Shown here: piece by piece, positions 8,037 through 17,191 of the stretch
Layout of the letters: each line of letters begins with the position of its first letter
How positions within the stretch are numbered: position 1 is the first letter of the stretch
From: Streptomyces sp. sk2.1
Lineage (GTDB): Bacteria; Actinomycetota; Actinomycetes; Streptomycetales; Streptomycetaceae
Assembly: GCF_008120935.1 (NCBI RefSeq)
Contig: NZ_RDBO01000020.1
Location: 838,277-902,276, forward strand
Direction of reading: 5' to 3'
Length of the DNA: 64,000 nucleotides
Position numbers and translations under genes: made by a program
The notes under the pieces: model-generated
The model's database searches: none
Told to the model about the DNA's origin: nothing
Seen by the model: the letters and a program-made list of their open reading frames with translations, nothing else

Positions 8037-8843
8037 TCACCACTCCAGGGCCCAGGGCCTGCCGGAGGAGGCGAAGTGGCCGACGTTGACGCATTCGGTG
8101 GCGCCGATCCGCATCCGTCGGACCAGCGGCTGGTGGACGTGACCGAACAGCGCGTGCCGGGGGCGGGTTTTGCGGATGGCGTCGAGCAGGGCCCGGCTGC
8201 CGCGCTCGAAGCGGCGCGCCACCGTGTCGTACGTCAGCTCCGGCACGTCGGGCGGGATGTGGGTGCAGAGCACGTCGACCGGGCCGATCGCCTCGATCTT
8301 GGCCGCGTACTCCTCGTCGTCGATCTCGTACGGGGTCCTCATCGGGGTCCGCAGGCCGCCGCCGACGAAGCCGAGGACCCGGCCGCCGATCTCGACGCGC
8401 TCGCCGTCCAGGACGGTGGTGCCGGGGCGCGCGTACTCGGGCCACAGGCCGGGGATGTCGACGTTGCCGTAGGTGGCGTACGTGGGGGTGGGGAAGGCGG
8501 CGAAGAGCTCGGCGTACTGCTTGCGCACCGCCGAGACGATCGCCGCGTCGCGGTCCACGCCCGCCCACAGGGAGCGGCCGAACGCGCGGGCCTCCTCGAA
8601 GCGGCGGGCGGTGCGCAGCGCGACGATCCGGTCGGCGTTCTCCACGCCGAAGAGATCGGGGAAGATGCCGCGCGAGTGGTCGGCGTAGTCGAGGAAGAGC
8701 ACCAGGTCGCCGAGGCAGACCAGGGCGTCGGCGCCCTCCCCGGCGCGGGCCAGCGCCTCGGTGTTCCCGTGCACGTCGCTGACCACGTGGATGCGGGTGC
8801 GCTGTCGGGTCGATGTACCCCGGCTGTCCGGTCCGGCTCGCAT
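8037..8843 (-). CDS. calcineurin-like metallophosphoesterase
   Basis: A 268-residue metallophosphoesterase. The di-metal motifs are in order: VVSDVHGN, CLGDLV, GNVD, CTHIPPDVPE and GHVHQPLV. Substrate is unknown; members act on nucleotides, phosphoproteins or phospholipids. The ATG at 8843 lies seven bases after a TAGGGT box (8851-8856, minus strand), so the message is probably leaderless. A GTG three codons upstream would fall inside that box and is less likely. It is transcribed divergently from the acyl-CoA ligase gene. Confidence 0.85.
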   Translation of the reverse strand: MRAGPDSRGTSTRQRTRIHVVSDVHGNTEALARAGEGADALVCLGDLVLFLDYADHSRGIFPDLFGVENADRIVALRTARRFEEARAFGRSLWAGVDRDAAIVSAVRKQYAELFAAFPTPTYATYGNVDIPGLWPEYARPGTTVLDGERVEIGGRVLGFVGGGLRTPMRTPYEIDDEEYAAKIEAIGPVDVLCTHIPPDVPELTYDTVARRFERGSRALLDAIRKTRPRHALFGHVHQPLVRRMRIGATECVNVGHFASSGRPWALEW

Positions 8844-9000
8844 GACGGCCACCCTAGAACGCCGCCGTCCACCTGGGTAGAGGCCGCCGGACCTGCGCTT
8901 ACCCTCGCGCGGGCGGGTCGGTGGACTACTGTGCGCGCAAGGACCACCGTTGTGTGTGACACGTAAGACATCTGGTCCGGGCCCCCTATCGGGAACCGAG

Positions 9001-9012
9001 TACCGGTGGGTA
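9001..9012. promoter_or_regulatory. palindromic site upstream of acyl-CoA ligase gene
   Basis: TACC-GGTG-GGTA is an inverted repeat with four central bases, inside gagTACCggtgGGTAacg, 110 bases before the ligase start. It resembles the spaced palindromes bound by TetR-type lipid regulators, but no regulator can be assigned from the sequence. Confidence 0.3.
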
Positions 9013-9122
9013 ACGTCCGGGCAGTCCAGTCGTGCTCACTTCACGGAGCACCGCCAGTCTTGGACCGCAGCCGGTGCGTCACACAGAGCCGTGGCACCGG
9101 AGCCCGATGAGGAGCAGCAGTC

Positions 9123-10922
9123 TTGCGCGAGTTCAGCCTTCCGGCCCTGTACGAGGTCCCCTCGGACGGCAACCTGACGGATCTCATCCGCCGCAATGCC
9201 GCTCAGCATCCCGATGTCGCGGTGATGAGCCGCAAGGTCGGGGGGGTGTGGACCGACGTCGACGCCACCCAGTTCCTGGCCGAGGTCAGGGGCGTGGCCA
9301 AGGGTCTGATCGCCGCGGGCGTGGAGGCCGGCGACCGGGTGGCCCTGCTCTCGCGCACCCGTTACGAGTGGGTGCTGCTCGACTTCGCGATCTGGAGCGC
9401 GGGCGCGGTGACCGTCCCGGTGTACGAGACCAGTTCGCCGGAGCAGATCCAGTGGATCCTCGGCGACTCCGGCGCCACCCTGTGCGTCGTGGAGACCGAG
9501 GCGCACCAGGAGTCCGTCGTCTCGGTGCAGGACGACCTGCCCGCCCTGAAGGGCATCTGGCGGATCGACGACGACACGATCGCCCGGATGTCGGCGCTCG
9601 GCGAGGAGGAGGTCTCCGACGAGACCCTCGACCGGCGGATGGCCGCCGCCAAGGCGGACGACCCGGCCACCATCGTCTACACCTCGGGCACCACCGGCCG
9701 CCCCAAGGGCTGTGTGCTCACGCACCGCAGCTTCTTCGCCGAGTGCGGCAACGTGGTGGAGCGGCTGAAGCCGCTGTTCCGTACCGGTGAGTGTTCCGTG
9801 CTGCTCTTCCTGCCCGCGGCGCACGTCTTCGGCCGGCTGGTCGAGGTGGCCTCGGTGATGGCCCCGATCAAGCTCGGCTGCGTACCGGACATCAAGAACC
9901 TCACCGACGAACTGGCCTCGTTCCGGCCGACGTTGATCCTCGGTGTGCCCCGGGTCTTCGAGAAGGTGTACAACGCGGCGCGCGCCAAGGCGCAGGCCGA
10001 CGGCCGGGGCAAGGTCTTCGACCGGGCCGCGAGCACGGCGATCGCCTACAGCCGCGCGCTGAGCACCGCGCAGGGCCCGTCCTTCGGGCTGAGGCTGAAG
10101 CACAAGATCTTCGACCGGCTGGTCTACGGCAAGCTGCGGGCGGTCCTCGGCGGGCGCGGCGAGTACGCGATCTCCGGCGGCGCGCCGCTGGGCGAGCGGC
10201 TCGGCCACTTCTACCGCGGGATCGGCTTCACCGTCCTGGAGGGCTACGGCCTCACCGAGACCTGTGCGGCCACCGCCTTCAACCCGTGGGACCGGCAGAA
10301 GATCGGCACGGTCGGCCAGCCGCTGCCCGGTTCGGTGGTGCGGATCGCCGACGACGGCGAGGTGCTGCTGCACGGCGAGCACCTGTTCACCGGCTACTGG
10401 AACAACGAGGCGGCGACGGCCGACGCGCTGGCCGACGGCTGGTTCCACACGGGCGACATCGGCACGCTCGACGAGGACGGCTACCTCGCGATCACCGGCC
10501 GCAAGAAGGAGATCATCGTCACCGCGGGCGGCAAGAACGTCGCTCCCGCGGTGATCGAGGACCGGATCCGCGGGCACGCCCTGGTCGCCGAGTGCATGGT
10601 GGTCGGCGACGGCCGGCCGTTCGTGGGCGCGCTGATCACCCTGGACGAGGAGTTCCTGGGCCGCTGGGCCGCGGAGCACGGCAAGCCGGCCGGGGCGACG
10701 GCCGCGTCGCTGCGCGAGGACCCGGAGCTGCTGGCCGAGGTGCAGCGGGCGGTGGACGACGGGAACGCGGCGGTCTCCAAGGCGGAGTCGGTCCGCAAGT
10801 TCCGTGTGCTGCCCTCCCAGTTCACCGAGGAGGCGGGCCACATCACGCCGTCGCTGAAGCTGAAGCGGAACGTGGTGACGAAGGACTTCGCGGACGAGAT
10901 CGAGTCGATCTACCAGCGCTGA
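9123..10922 (+). CDS. long-chain fatty-acid--CoA ligase (FadD15-like)
   Basis: A 599-residue AMP-forming acyl-CoA synthetase that activates fatty acids as acyl-AMP and then acyl-CoA. The ATP loop YTSGTTGRPKG is near residue 186, the GYGLTETCA motif near 378, and the hinge and C-terminal catalytic region GRKKEIIVTAGGKN near 460. The length and full-length similarity fit the FadD15/long-chain group rather than the ~500-residue acetate type. The start is TTG at 9123, eight bases after GAGGAG. The gene stands alone, divergent from the phosphoesterase and convergent with the mannosyltransferase; mycobacteria keep the same pair (fadD15-pimB'). Confidence 0.93.
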   Translation: MREFSLPALYEVPSDGNLTDLIRRNAAQHPDVAVMSRKVGGVWTDVDATQFLAEVRGVAKGLIAAGVEAGDRVALLSRTRYEWVLLDFAIWSAGAVTVPVYETSSPEQIQWILGDSGATLCVVETEAHQESVVSVQDDLPALKGIWRIDDDTIARMSALGEEEVSDETLDRRMAAAKADDPATIVYTSGTTGRPKGCVLTHRSFFAECGNVVERLKPLFRTGECSVLLFLPAAHVFGRLVEVASVMAPIKLGCVPDIKNLTDELASFRPTLILGVPRVFEKVYNAARAKAQADGRGKVFDRAASTAIAYSRALSTAQGPSFGLRLKHKIFDRLVYGKLRAVLGGRGEYAISGGAPLGERLGHFYRGIGFTVLEGYGLTETCAATAFNPWDRQKIGTVGQPLPGSVVRIADDGEVLLHGEHLFTGYWNNEAATADALADGWFHTGDIGTLDEDGYLAITGRKKEIIVTAGGKNVAPAVIEDRIRGHALVAECMVVGDGRPFVGALITLDEEFLGRWAAEHGKPAGATAASLREDPELLAEVQRAVDDGNAAVSKAESVRKFRVLPSQFTEEAGHITPSLKLKRNVVTKDFADEIESIYQR

Positions 10923-10940
10923 TCCATACGTACGCAGAAG

Positions 10941-10977
10941 GGAGGGCGGCCCGCACGGAATGTGCGGGCCGCCCTTC
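10941..10977. terminator. bidirectional terminator hairpin
   Basis: AGGGCGGCCCGCAC (10943-10956) and GTGCGGGCCGCCCT (10962-10975) form a perfect 14-bp stem with a GGAAT loop, between convergent ligase and glycosyltransferase genes. Confidence 0.7.
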
Positions 10978-11029
10978 CGCGCGCCGCGCCCGCTCCGGGG
11001 ACCGGGCGGGGGGGCGGCCCGCGGCAGCG

Positions 11030-12172
11030 TCAGAGCAGGGCCCGCAGCCGCTCGGCCAGCAGGTCCCAGCGCCATTTCTCCTCGACCCAGGCCCGTCCCC
11101 GCTCCCCCATCCGCCGGCGCAGTTCCGGGTCGTGGAGCAGCGTGACGATCCGGTCGGCCGCCTCGTCGGAGGAACCGCCGCGCACCACCCACCCGGTCTC
11201 GCCGTCGAGCACCGCGTCGGGCGCGCCGCCCGAGTCGCCCGCCACCACCGGCAGCCCGGTCGCGGACGCCTCCAGGAAGACGATGCCCAGGCCCTCCACG
11301 TCGAGGCCGCCGCGACGGGTGCGGCACGGCATGGCGAAGACGTCGCCCGCGCCGTAGTGGGCGGGCAGCTCCTCCCACGGCACCGGTCCGGTGAACCGTA
11401 CGGAGGCGTCGACCCCGGTCCGCACCGCCAGGCGCTTCAGGTCGTCGGCGTACGGTCCGCCGCCGACGATCAGCAGGACCGCGTCGGGCACCCGTGCCAG
11501 GATCTTCGGCATCGCGAGGATCAGGGTGTCCTGGCCCTTGCGCGGCACGAGCCGGGACACGCAGACCACGACGGGCCGGTCGGCGAGGCCGAGCCGGGCC
11601 CGGACCAGGTCGCCGCCCGATCCCGGGTGGAAGGTCTTCTCGTCGACGCCGGGCGGCAGCTGGACCATGCGGCCCGCCGCCCCGGGAGTGAGCGCGGGGG
11701 CGATCCGGGAGCGGGTGTACTCCCCCAGGTAGGTGATCGTGTCCGTGCCCTCGCCGATCCGGCGCAGCAGCTGCCGGGAGGCGGGCAGCTGGGCCCAGCC
11801 CGCCTCGTGGCCGTGGGTGGTGGCGACCAGGCGGCGGGCACCGGCCCGGCGCAGCGCGGGTGCCATCAGGCCGAGCGGGGCGGCGGCCCCGAACCAGACG
11901 GAGGTGCAGCCGTGTTCGCGCAGCAGCCGCACGGCGCGCCGGGTGGCCCCCGGGGTCGGCAGCAGCATGGTCGTGCTGTCGCGCACGACGGGGAAGGGCT
12001 GCTCGGCGTCGAAGGCGGCGGTGGCCGCGCGGCCCTCGGGGCTCCGCTTCCAGGTCGAGGCGTACACGACGATCCGTCCGGGATCCAGGCGCAGGGCCAT
12101 GTTGTGCAGGAACGCCTGGATGCCGCCGGGGCGGGGCGGGAAGTCGTTGGTCACGATCAGGGTCTTGTCCAT
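11030..12172 (-). CDS. GT4 glycosyltransferase, phosphatidylinositol mannosyltransferase (PimB') type
   Basis: A 380-residue GT-B glycosyltransferase. The N-terminal domain opens with IVTNDFPPRPGGIQAF, as in PimB'-like GDP-mannose transferases; the donor-site region reads SRLVPRKGQDTLI near residue 205, and the EX7E-type motif is EGLGIVFLEASATGLPVV near 295. In actinobacteria this group adds the second mannose to phosphatidylinositol mannosides on the cytoplasmic face; M. tuberculosis has the homologue Rv2188c beside fadD15, the same arrangement as here. The lipid acceptor in Streptomyces is inferred. The ATG at 12172 is the first codon of the conserved domain; the upstream extension lacks similarity. 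Confidence 0.88.
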   Translation of the reverse strand: MDKTLIVTNDFPPRPGGIQAFLHNMALRLDPGRIVVYASTWKRSPEGRAATAAFDAEQPFPVVRDSTTMLLPTPGATRRAVRLLREHGCTSVWFGAAAPLGLMAPALRRAGARRLVATTHGHEAGWAQLPASRQLLRRIGEGTDTITYLGEYTRSRIAPALTPGAAGRMVQLPPGVDEKTFHPGSGGDLVRARLGLADRPVVVCVSRLVPRKGQDTLILAMPKILARVPDAVLLIVGGGPYADDLKRLAVRTGVDASVRFTGPVPWEELPAHYGAGDVFAMPCRTRRGGLDVEGLGIVFLEASATGLPVVAGDSGGAPDAVLDGETGWVVRGGSSDEAADRIVTLLHDPELRRRMGERGRAWVEEKWRWDLLAERLRALL

Positions 12173-12299
12173 CCCGGCCGACAGTACCGGCAGGCCCGGC
12201 CCCGATGGCCCCCGCACCGGCCGTACGGGCATCATGGCTCCTCGTACCCACCCGGCCGGACTTCCGGGTACCGGCCGACGGACAACGGATGAGGCGTTC

Positions 12300-13550
12300 A
12301 TGACGGGATCGACCGGCGCACGGCTCGCCGTCGCGGTGTGGGCCCTGACCAGGGTCGCGCTGCTGCTCTGCGTCACCAAGGTGATCACACTGCCCGGCCC
12401 GGACGTGACCGGTGACGTCTCGGTGATCTACCACGGCTGGTCCGAGGTCCTGAAAAGCGGTACGTATCCGCAGGCCGACGTCACCTGGCAGTACCCGCCG
12501 CTGGCCGCGCTGGCCGTCCTGTCCCCCGCGCTGCTGCCGTTCCTCGACTACACCTCGGCGTTCTTCGTCCTCGCGTTCGTCTGCGACGGGCTGGTGCTGG
12601 CGCTGCTGCTGTACGCGGGCCGGGGCGGCGGCCGGTCGGCGGCGGGCGCCTGGGTGTGGGTGGCGGGGGTGCCGCTGCTCGGCACGACCGCGTACGCCCG
12701 TTACGACGTGATGGTCACGGCGGTCGCGGTGGCGGCGCTGCTGGCGGGGCTGCGGCATCCGCGGGTGCTGGGGGCACTGGCCGCCGTCGGCGCGCTGCTG
12801 AAGGTGTGGCCCGCGCTGGTCCTGGCCGGGACGGCGCGCGGCCGGCACACGCGCCTGGCGTGGTCGACGGCGGCGGCGGTGGCGGGCGGGCTGCTGGTGG
12901 TGTGCGCCCTGGCGATGCCGGGTGCGCTGGACTTCCTCGGCTCCCAGCGCGACCGGGGCACGGAGGTCGAGTCGCTGGGGGCCCTGGTCTTCCACGTGGC
13001 GCGGCAATTCGGCTGGCAGGGCCGGGTGGAGTACCACTACGGCTCGATGGAGTTCCTGGGGCCGTACGTGCCGTTGGTGAGCACGCTCGCCCTCGGCCTG
13101 TCCGTCCTGGCGTTCGGCTGGCTGCTGCTGTGGCGGCTGCGGGCCCGGGAGTTCGGGGCGAGCACCCCGGCCGACGCGGCGTTCGCGGCGGTGCTGCTGT
13201 TCACGACGACGAGCCGGGTGATCAGCCCCCAGTACATGCTGTGGCTGGTGGGGCTGGCGGCGGTCTGCCTGGTCTTCCGCGGCAGCCGGATGGTGCTGCC
13301 CGCCGTGCTGGTGCTGGTCGCCACCGGCGTCACCCAGTGGGAGTTCCCGCTCGGCTTCGTGCACGTGGTGTCCAGCGACGCTACGGGGGTGGCGCTGATG
13401 TTCCTGCGCAACGGCCTGCTGGTCGCGGCGACGCTGACGGCCTGCCGGCGGCTGTGGCGGCAAACGGTCGTCGCGGCGCCGCGCGACGGCGGCCGGGTGC
13501 CCGCCTCCCGGTCCGGCGCCGACCGGGAGACCGAGCCGGCCGCGCCCTGA
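12300..13550 (+). CDS. GT87 (DUF2029) polyprenol-phosphate-mannose-dependent mannosyltransferase
   Basis: A 416-residue polytopic membrane protein with about nine to eleven hydrophobic helices. The first extracytoplasmic loop carries DVSVIYHGWSEVL and YPQADVTWQYPPLAAL, as in GT87 enzymes, where an Asp in this loop is catalytic. AARYDVMV-like TAYARYDVMVT and TTTSRVISPQYMLWL are further family features. Such enzymes use polyprenyl-phosphate mannose on the outer face of the membrane; mycobacterial relatives include Rv2181 and PimE. It is divergent from the GT4 gene, 127 bases apart, and both probably serve lipid-linked mannan synthesis. The ATG at 12300 follows GATGAGG. The last ~25 residues are a polar tail. 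Confidence 0.85.
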   Translation: MTGSTGARLAVAVWALTRVALLLCVTKVITLPGPDVTGDVSVIYHGWSEVLKSGTYPQADVTWQYPPLAALAVLSPALLPFLDYTSAFFVLAFVCDGLVLALLLYAGRGGGRSAAGAWVWVAGVPLLGTTAYARYDVMVTAVAVAALLAGLRHPRVLGALAAVGALLKVWPALVLAGTARGRHTRLAWSTAAAVAGGLLVVCALAMPGALDFLGSQRDRGTEVESLGALVFHVARQFGWQGRVEYHYGSMEFLGPYVPLVSTLALGLSVLAFGWLLLWRLRAREFGASTPADAAFAAVLLFTTTSRVISPQYMLWLVGLAAVCLVFRGSRMVLPAVLVLVATGVTQWEFPLGFVHVVSSDATGVALMFLRNGLLVAATLTACRRLWRQTVVAAPRDGGRVPASRSGADRETEPAAP

Positions 13551-13584
13551 ACGGCACGCCGTGCGCCGCGCGCGGACGGGGCGT

Positions 13585-13612
13585 GGGTCACGGGTCACGG
13601 GTCACGGGTCAC
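13585..13612. repeat. four tandem copies of a 7-bp repeat
   Basis: GGGTCAC occurs four times without interruption and is followed by GG. The fourth copy contains the stop codon (TCA on the plus strand, 13609-13611) of the metallopeptidase gene that reads leftwards. Confidence 0.95.
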
Positions 13613-14868
13613 GGCGCGGACGTGCGGCCCAGCCGGGTGCGCAGGTGGTCCCGCCAGCGGGCGGTGAACTCCCGCGGCGTCGTGTCCAGCACCTCCCCCA
13701 TGGCCCGCTCCACCGCCCCGTCCCGTCCCGGATGCCCTCCGACGGCCCGGTAGAAGGCGATCAGCTCCGCCTCGCCCCAGTGGTCGGCGATCAGCTCGCA
13801 GGCCGCCCAGCCGCCCTCGTACGCCCTCGCCAGGCGCGCGGGGTCGCCCGCGAAGCCGAAGTCCTCGTCCGCGGGAAGCTCGGCGGGCAGGTCGCCGCGC
13901 CGGACGGCGTCCGCCAGCTCCGGGGCGATCCGCGCGGCGGGGCGGTCCTCGGCGCGGTAGGCCGCCCAGTCGGCGAAGCCCTCGGAGAGCCAGGTCGGGG
14001 TGGCCGCGGAGGTGCGGGCGCGGGTGGCGACGTGGGTGGTCTCGTGGGTGAGGACGATCCGCTGCCCGAAGGTGCCGAGCGTGCCGTACGCCTGCGGGTT
14101 GACGATCACCCGGTCCGCGGGGTTGCGGCCGGTGCCGCCGGTCCGCGCGGTGGTGACGGCCGCGATGCCCCGGTAGGCGTCCGTCGGCGACCCCAGCAGC
14201 CGCGCCATGTCCTCGACGGTCCGCGGCACGAGCACCACCACGCGGCCCGCCCAGCGTTCCGGCCAGGCCCCGGACACGGCGGGCACCGCGCGGTCCGCGG
14301 TCCCGGCGATGTCGCGCAGCTCCCGCTCCGTGCGGCCCACCCCGAGTACGAGGCTGCGGCTGCCGGGCACCACTTGGACGTCGCCCTGCTGCCAGAGCTG
14401 CGCGCCGGCGTCCCCGTCCGCCGGCCGGTCCCCGGAGATGTACCAGCGGCCGTCCGTCCGGTCCCGCCTCAGGTCGAGCACCCGGTCGTCGAGGACCGGG
14501 GCCGCGTCGTACCCCTTGATCCGGTAGCGCAGCTGGACGTCCGCGACGGCCCGGTCGGTGCCCCGCCCGGTCACGCCGCGGAGCCGGTACGTCCACGAGG
14601 CCAGCGGTACGTCCGCGAGGTTGGCCAGCTCCCGGCGCTGGGCCGCGCGCAGGGCGGTGGCGCGCGGGTCGGTCACCGCCAGGTAGCCGTCCGGGTCGTG
14701 GTCCAGCACGGCCGCCGCCCTGCGCTCCAGGGCGGCGCGGACGGCGCGGGCGGTGGCGTCCGGGGCGGCCGGGTCGTCGGGGGCCGCGCAGCCGGGGACG
14801 AGGAGCAGCCCGGCGAGCAGTGCCCCCGCCGTGCGCCGTCCCCGGTCGCCCACCCGCCTCTCGGTCAC
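13609..14868 (-). CDS. lipoprotein zinc metallopeptidase (peptidase MA-like)
   Basis: A 419-residue exported protein. A short charged start, a hydrophobic stretch and the lipobox-like LLLVPGCAAP put a lipidated Cys at about residue 27. The C-terminal half has the gluzincin signature HETTH near residue 275 with the downstream third ligand in WLSEGFADWAAY, so zinc and a catalytic Glu are expected. The N-terminal half (about 45-190) looks like an NTF2-like or Ig-like accessory region (PDGYLAVTDPRATALR). It probably acts on the outer face of the membrane; the substrate is unknown. Its stop lies in a 7-bp tandem repeat. Confidence 0.78.
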   Translation of the reverse strand: MTERRVGDRGRRTAGALLAGLLLVPGCAAPDDPAAPDATARAVRAALERRAAAVLDHDPDGYLAVTDPRATALRAAQRRELANLADVPLASWTYRLRGVTGRGTDRAVADVQLRYRIKGYDAAPVLDDRVLDLRRDRTDGRWYISGDRPADGDAGAQLWQQGDVQVVPGSRSLVLGVGRTERELRDIAGTADRAVPAVSGAWPERWAGRVVVLVPRTVEDMARLLGSPTDAYRGIAAVTTARTGGTGRNPADRVIVNPQAYGTLGTFGQRIVLTHETTHVATRARTSAATPTWLSEGFADWAAYRAEDRPAARIAPELADAVRRGDLPAELPADEDFGFAGDPARLARAYEGGWAACELIADHWGEAELIAFYRAVGGHPGRDGAVERAMGEVLDTTPREFTARWRDHLRTRLGRTSAP

Positions 14869-14884
14869 CCGACCGAGGGTACGG

Positions 14885-15925
14885 TCAGACGCGGGTGACC
14901 GACGAGACCGGCATCATGCCGACCGGGTCGTAGCGGACCGGGGCGCCGGGGTACGGGGCGTGGATCACCTGGCCGTTGCCGACGTACATCGCGACGTGAC
15001 CGGCGTCCGCGCGGTAGACGACCAGGTCGCCGGGGCGGGCCTCGGAGAGCGGCACCATGTGTCCGGCGTACCGCTGGGCCTGCGAGGTGCGCGGCAGGGC
15101 GACCCCGGCGCGGGCGTACGCCCACTGCATCAGCCCGGAGCAGTCGAACCCGTCGGGTCCGTTGGCCCCCCAGACGTACGGGCGGCCCAGCGCCTGTCGC
15201 ACCGCCAGGACGGCGGCGGCGGCCCGCGCGGAACCGGCCGGCAGGTCGGCGAGGCCGGGGAGGCCGGGGAACGCCCCGTCCCGCCCGGAGCGCGAGGCCC
15301 GCTCGAAGCCGGCCCGGTCGGCGGCGGGCATCGCGCCCAGGATCCGCCGGGCCTCGGCGAGTTTGCGCTCGACGGTGCGCTTGTGGCGGGCGGCGGCCGC
15401 CCGGTTGCGCTCCAGCTCGGCCAGCGCGTGCCCGGCCTCCGCCCGGATCTGCTCCAGGTCGCGCCGGGCCCGCAGCAGCTCGCGCAGCTCCTCGGCCTGA
15501 CGCCCGGTCACCCGCTCCAGCACGGCCGCCCGGTCGAGGTAGCCGTCCGGGTCCGAGGAGAGCAGCAGCGCGACCGAGGGGTCGATGCCGCCGGAGCGGT
15601 ACTGCGCGCTCGCCGCCGAACCGACCACGGTGCGCATCCGGTTGACCCGCTCCTGGCCGCGGGCCGCCCGGTCCCGGGCCCGGTCGAACTCGCCGCGCAG
15701 CCGCTCGGCGTTCTCACCGGCCGCGTTGTACTGCTCGGTGGCGCGCTCCGCCTCGCCGTACAGCCGGTCCACCCGGGCCTCGGCGGTCCGGGGCGTGTCC
15801 TGCGGTTCGGCGTGCGCGCCGCTCGCACCGAGCGTGGCGGCCGCGGTCGCCGCGGCGGCCGACAGGACCGTGGCCCGGACCCCCGGACCGATACCGGACT
15901 GTGTGGAACGGCGATGGGACACCAC
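14885..15925 (-). CDS. NlpC/P60 (C40) peptidoglycan endopeptidase, coiled-coil type
   Basis: A 346-residue secreted wall hydrolase. A Sec signal (VVSHRRSTQS... ending GASGAHAEP) precedes a long coiled coil (about 45-215, rich in Glu/Arg/Ala with SAQYRSGGIDPSVALLLSSD). The C-terminal C40 domain has the catalytic Cys in DGFDCSGLMQWAYA and the His in DAGHVAMYVGNG. It should cut the D-Glu-meso-diaminopimelate-type bond in stem peptides during growth or sporulation. The start is one of two adjacent GTG codons (15925 or 15922), chosen by alignment with its neighbour. It is the downstream copy of a tandem pair. Confidence 0.87.
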   Translation of the reverse strand: MVSHRRSTQSGIGPGVRATVLSAAAATAAATLGASGAHAEPQDTPRTAEARVDRLYGEAERATEQYNAAGENAERLRGEFDRARDRAARGQERVNRMRTVVGSAASAQYRSGGIDPSVALLLSSDPDGYLDRAAVLERVTGRQAEELRELLRARRDLEQIRAEAGHALAELERNRAAAARHKRTVERKLAEARRILGAMPAADRAGFERASRSGRDGAFPGLPGLADLPAGSARAAAAVLAVRQALGRPYVWGANGPDGFDCSGLMQWAYARAGVALPRTSQAQRYAGHMVPLSEARPGDLVVYRADAGHVAMYVGNGQVIHAPYPGAPVRYDPVGMMPVSSVTRV

Positions 15926-16085
15926 AGGACCCCGCACTCCCCTCCGCGCTGCGCAGACGCGCGCGGCCCCTGCCGCCCGGACGGGCGGACCGACGAGCGG
16001 GAGCCGCACAGCAGACAGACAGTAGTCGGACGGTCACGGAGCGGACAAAGACCGTGCCGGGCGACCGGACGGCGGAAACGACGGC

Positions 16086-16118
16086 GCCCCGCCGGTGACC
16101 TGTGGTCTCCGGCGGGGC
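16086..16118 (-). terminator. hairpin between the two NlpC/P60 genes
   Basis: GCCCCGCCGG (16086-16095) pairs with CCGGCGGGGC (16109-16118), 44 bases after the stop of the upstream NlpC gene. It suggests that the two paralogues are at least partly separate transcripts. Confidence 0.55.
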
Positions 16119-16162
16119 GGGCCGTTCACGGGGGCGCGGGAATTCGCCCGTTCGGGCGCGTA

Positions 16163-17191
16163 TCAGCCGACGCGCACGCCGAACTGGAAGCTGCCGATGG
16201 TGTTCATCGACTCGTAGCGGACGAACGTGCCCGGGTACGGGGCGTGCAGGACGGTGTTGTTGCCCGCGTAGAGCGCCACGTGCGAGGTGTTGTTGAAGAA
16301 GACCAGGTCGCCCGGCTTCAGCGCGCTGCGCCCGATGTGGACCCCGTCGTTGATCTGGGTGTACGTGACCCGGGAGATCTGGACGTTGGCCTGGGCGTAG
16401 GCCCACTGGGTCAGCCCGGAGCAGTCGAAGGCGTCGGGGCCGGTGCCGCCGCGGACGTACGGCTTGCCCACCTTGGAGGAGGCGGCGCTCAGGGCGGCGG
16501 CACCCCAGGAGGAGGCGGGCACCTCCTTGCCCAGCTCGACCCGGTCGCCGGCGTCGCGGCTGGCGCGCTGCTCCTGCTCGCGGAACTTCGCCTTCTCGGC
16601 GGCGGTCAGGGTGTTGTACAGGCGCTGCGCCTCGGAGAGCTTGTCCTGGAGCTTCTTCTTCTTCGCCCCGAGCGTCTCGCGGATGTCCGCGAGGTCGCCC
16701 AGCTTGTCCTGGGCCTCCTTGCGCTTCTGCGCGAGGGAGCGCTGCTTCTCCTGGATCTTCTGGAGCGTCTCGGTCTGCTTGGCCGTCAGCTGGTCGAGCG
16801 CCGAGGCCTCGTCGAGGTAGGTGTCCGGGTTGGACGAGAGGAAGAGCTGGACCGACGGGTCGATGCCACCGGAGCGGTACTGCGCGGCGGCGAGCGAACC
16901 GAGGCCGTTGCGCAGGTTGTTGATCTCCTGCTGTCCGCGGGCCACCTTGTCCTGGAGCGCGCCGACTTCCTTCTCCAGCTTCTTCTGCTTCTCCTTGGCG
17001 CCGTTGTACTGCTCGTTGGCGACGCCGGCCTCGTGGTTGAGCTTGTCGACCTTCGCCTTGACCTCGCTCTTGGAGGGCTTGGGGTCTGCCTGGGCCGCCT
17101 GGGAGGACAGGGCCACGGCCGCGGCGGCGGTCGCGGTGAGCACGGTCACACGGGCGCGGCTCGGCTGCTTGGGACGACGGTGGGACGCCAC
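16163..17191 (-). CDS. NlpC/P60 (C40) peptidoglycan endopeptidase, coiled-coil type (paralogue)
   Basis: A 342-residue RipA-like secreted hydrolase and paralogue of the preceding entry. VASHRRPKQPSRARVTVLTA starts a signal peptide ending near QAAQADPKP. A Lys/Glu-rich coiled coil spans about 35-225 (KAKVDKLNHEAGVANEQYNG, QYRSGGIDPSVQLFLSSNPD), followed by a C40 domain with Cys in DAFDCSGLTQWAYA and His in TSHVALYAGN. In such enzymes the coiled coil serves as an inhibitory or recruitment arm. The GTG at 17191 is nine bases after AAGGAG. A housekeeping-type promoter and a hairpin-rich leader of about 130 bases precede it, so expression may be RNA-controlled. Confidence 0.9.
   Translation of the reverse strand: MASHRRPKQPSRARVTVLTATAAAAVALSSQAAQADPKPSKSEVKAKVDKLNHEAGVANEQYNGAKEKQKKLEKEVGALQDKVARGQQEINNLRNGLGSLAAAQYRSGGIDPSVQLFLSSNPDTYLDEASALDQLTAKQTETLQKIQEKQRSLAQKRKEAQDKLGDLADIRETLGAKKKKLQDKLSEAQRLYNTLTAAEKAKFREQEQRASRDAGDRVELGKEVPASSWGAAALSAASSKVGKPYVRGGTGPDAFDCSGLTQWAYAQANVQISRVTYTQINDGVHIGRSALKPGDLVFFNNTSHVALYAGNNTVLHAPYPGTFVRYESMNTIGSFQFGVRVG

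Noticed and set aside
13585-13612. Heptamer array as CRISPR
   Set aside because: Units are 7 bp with no spacers and no cas genes are present.
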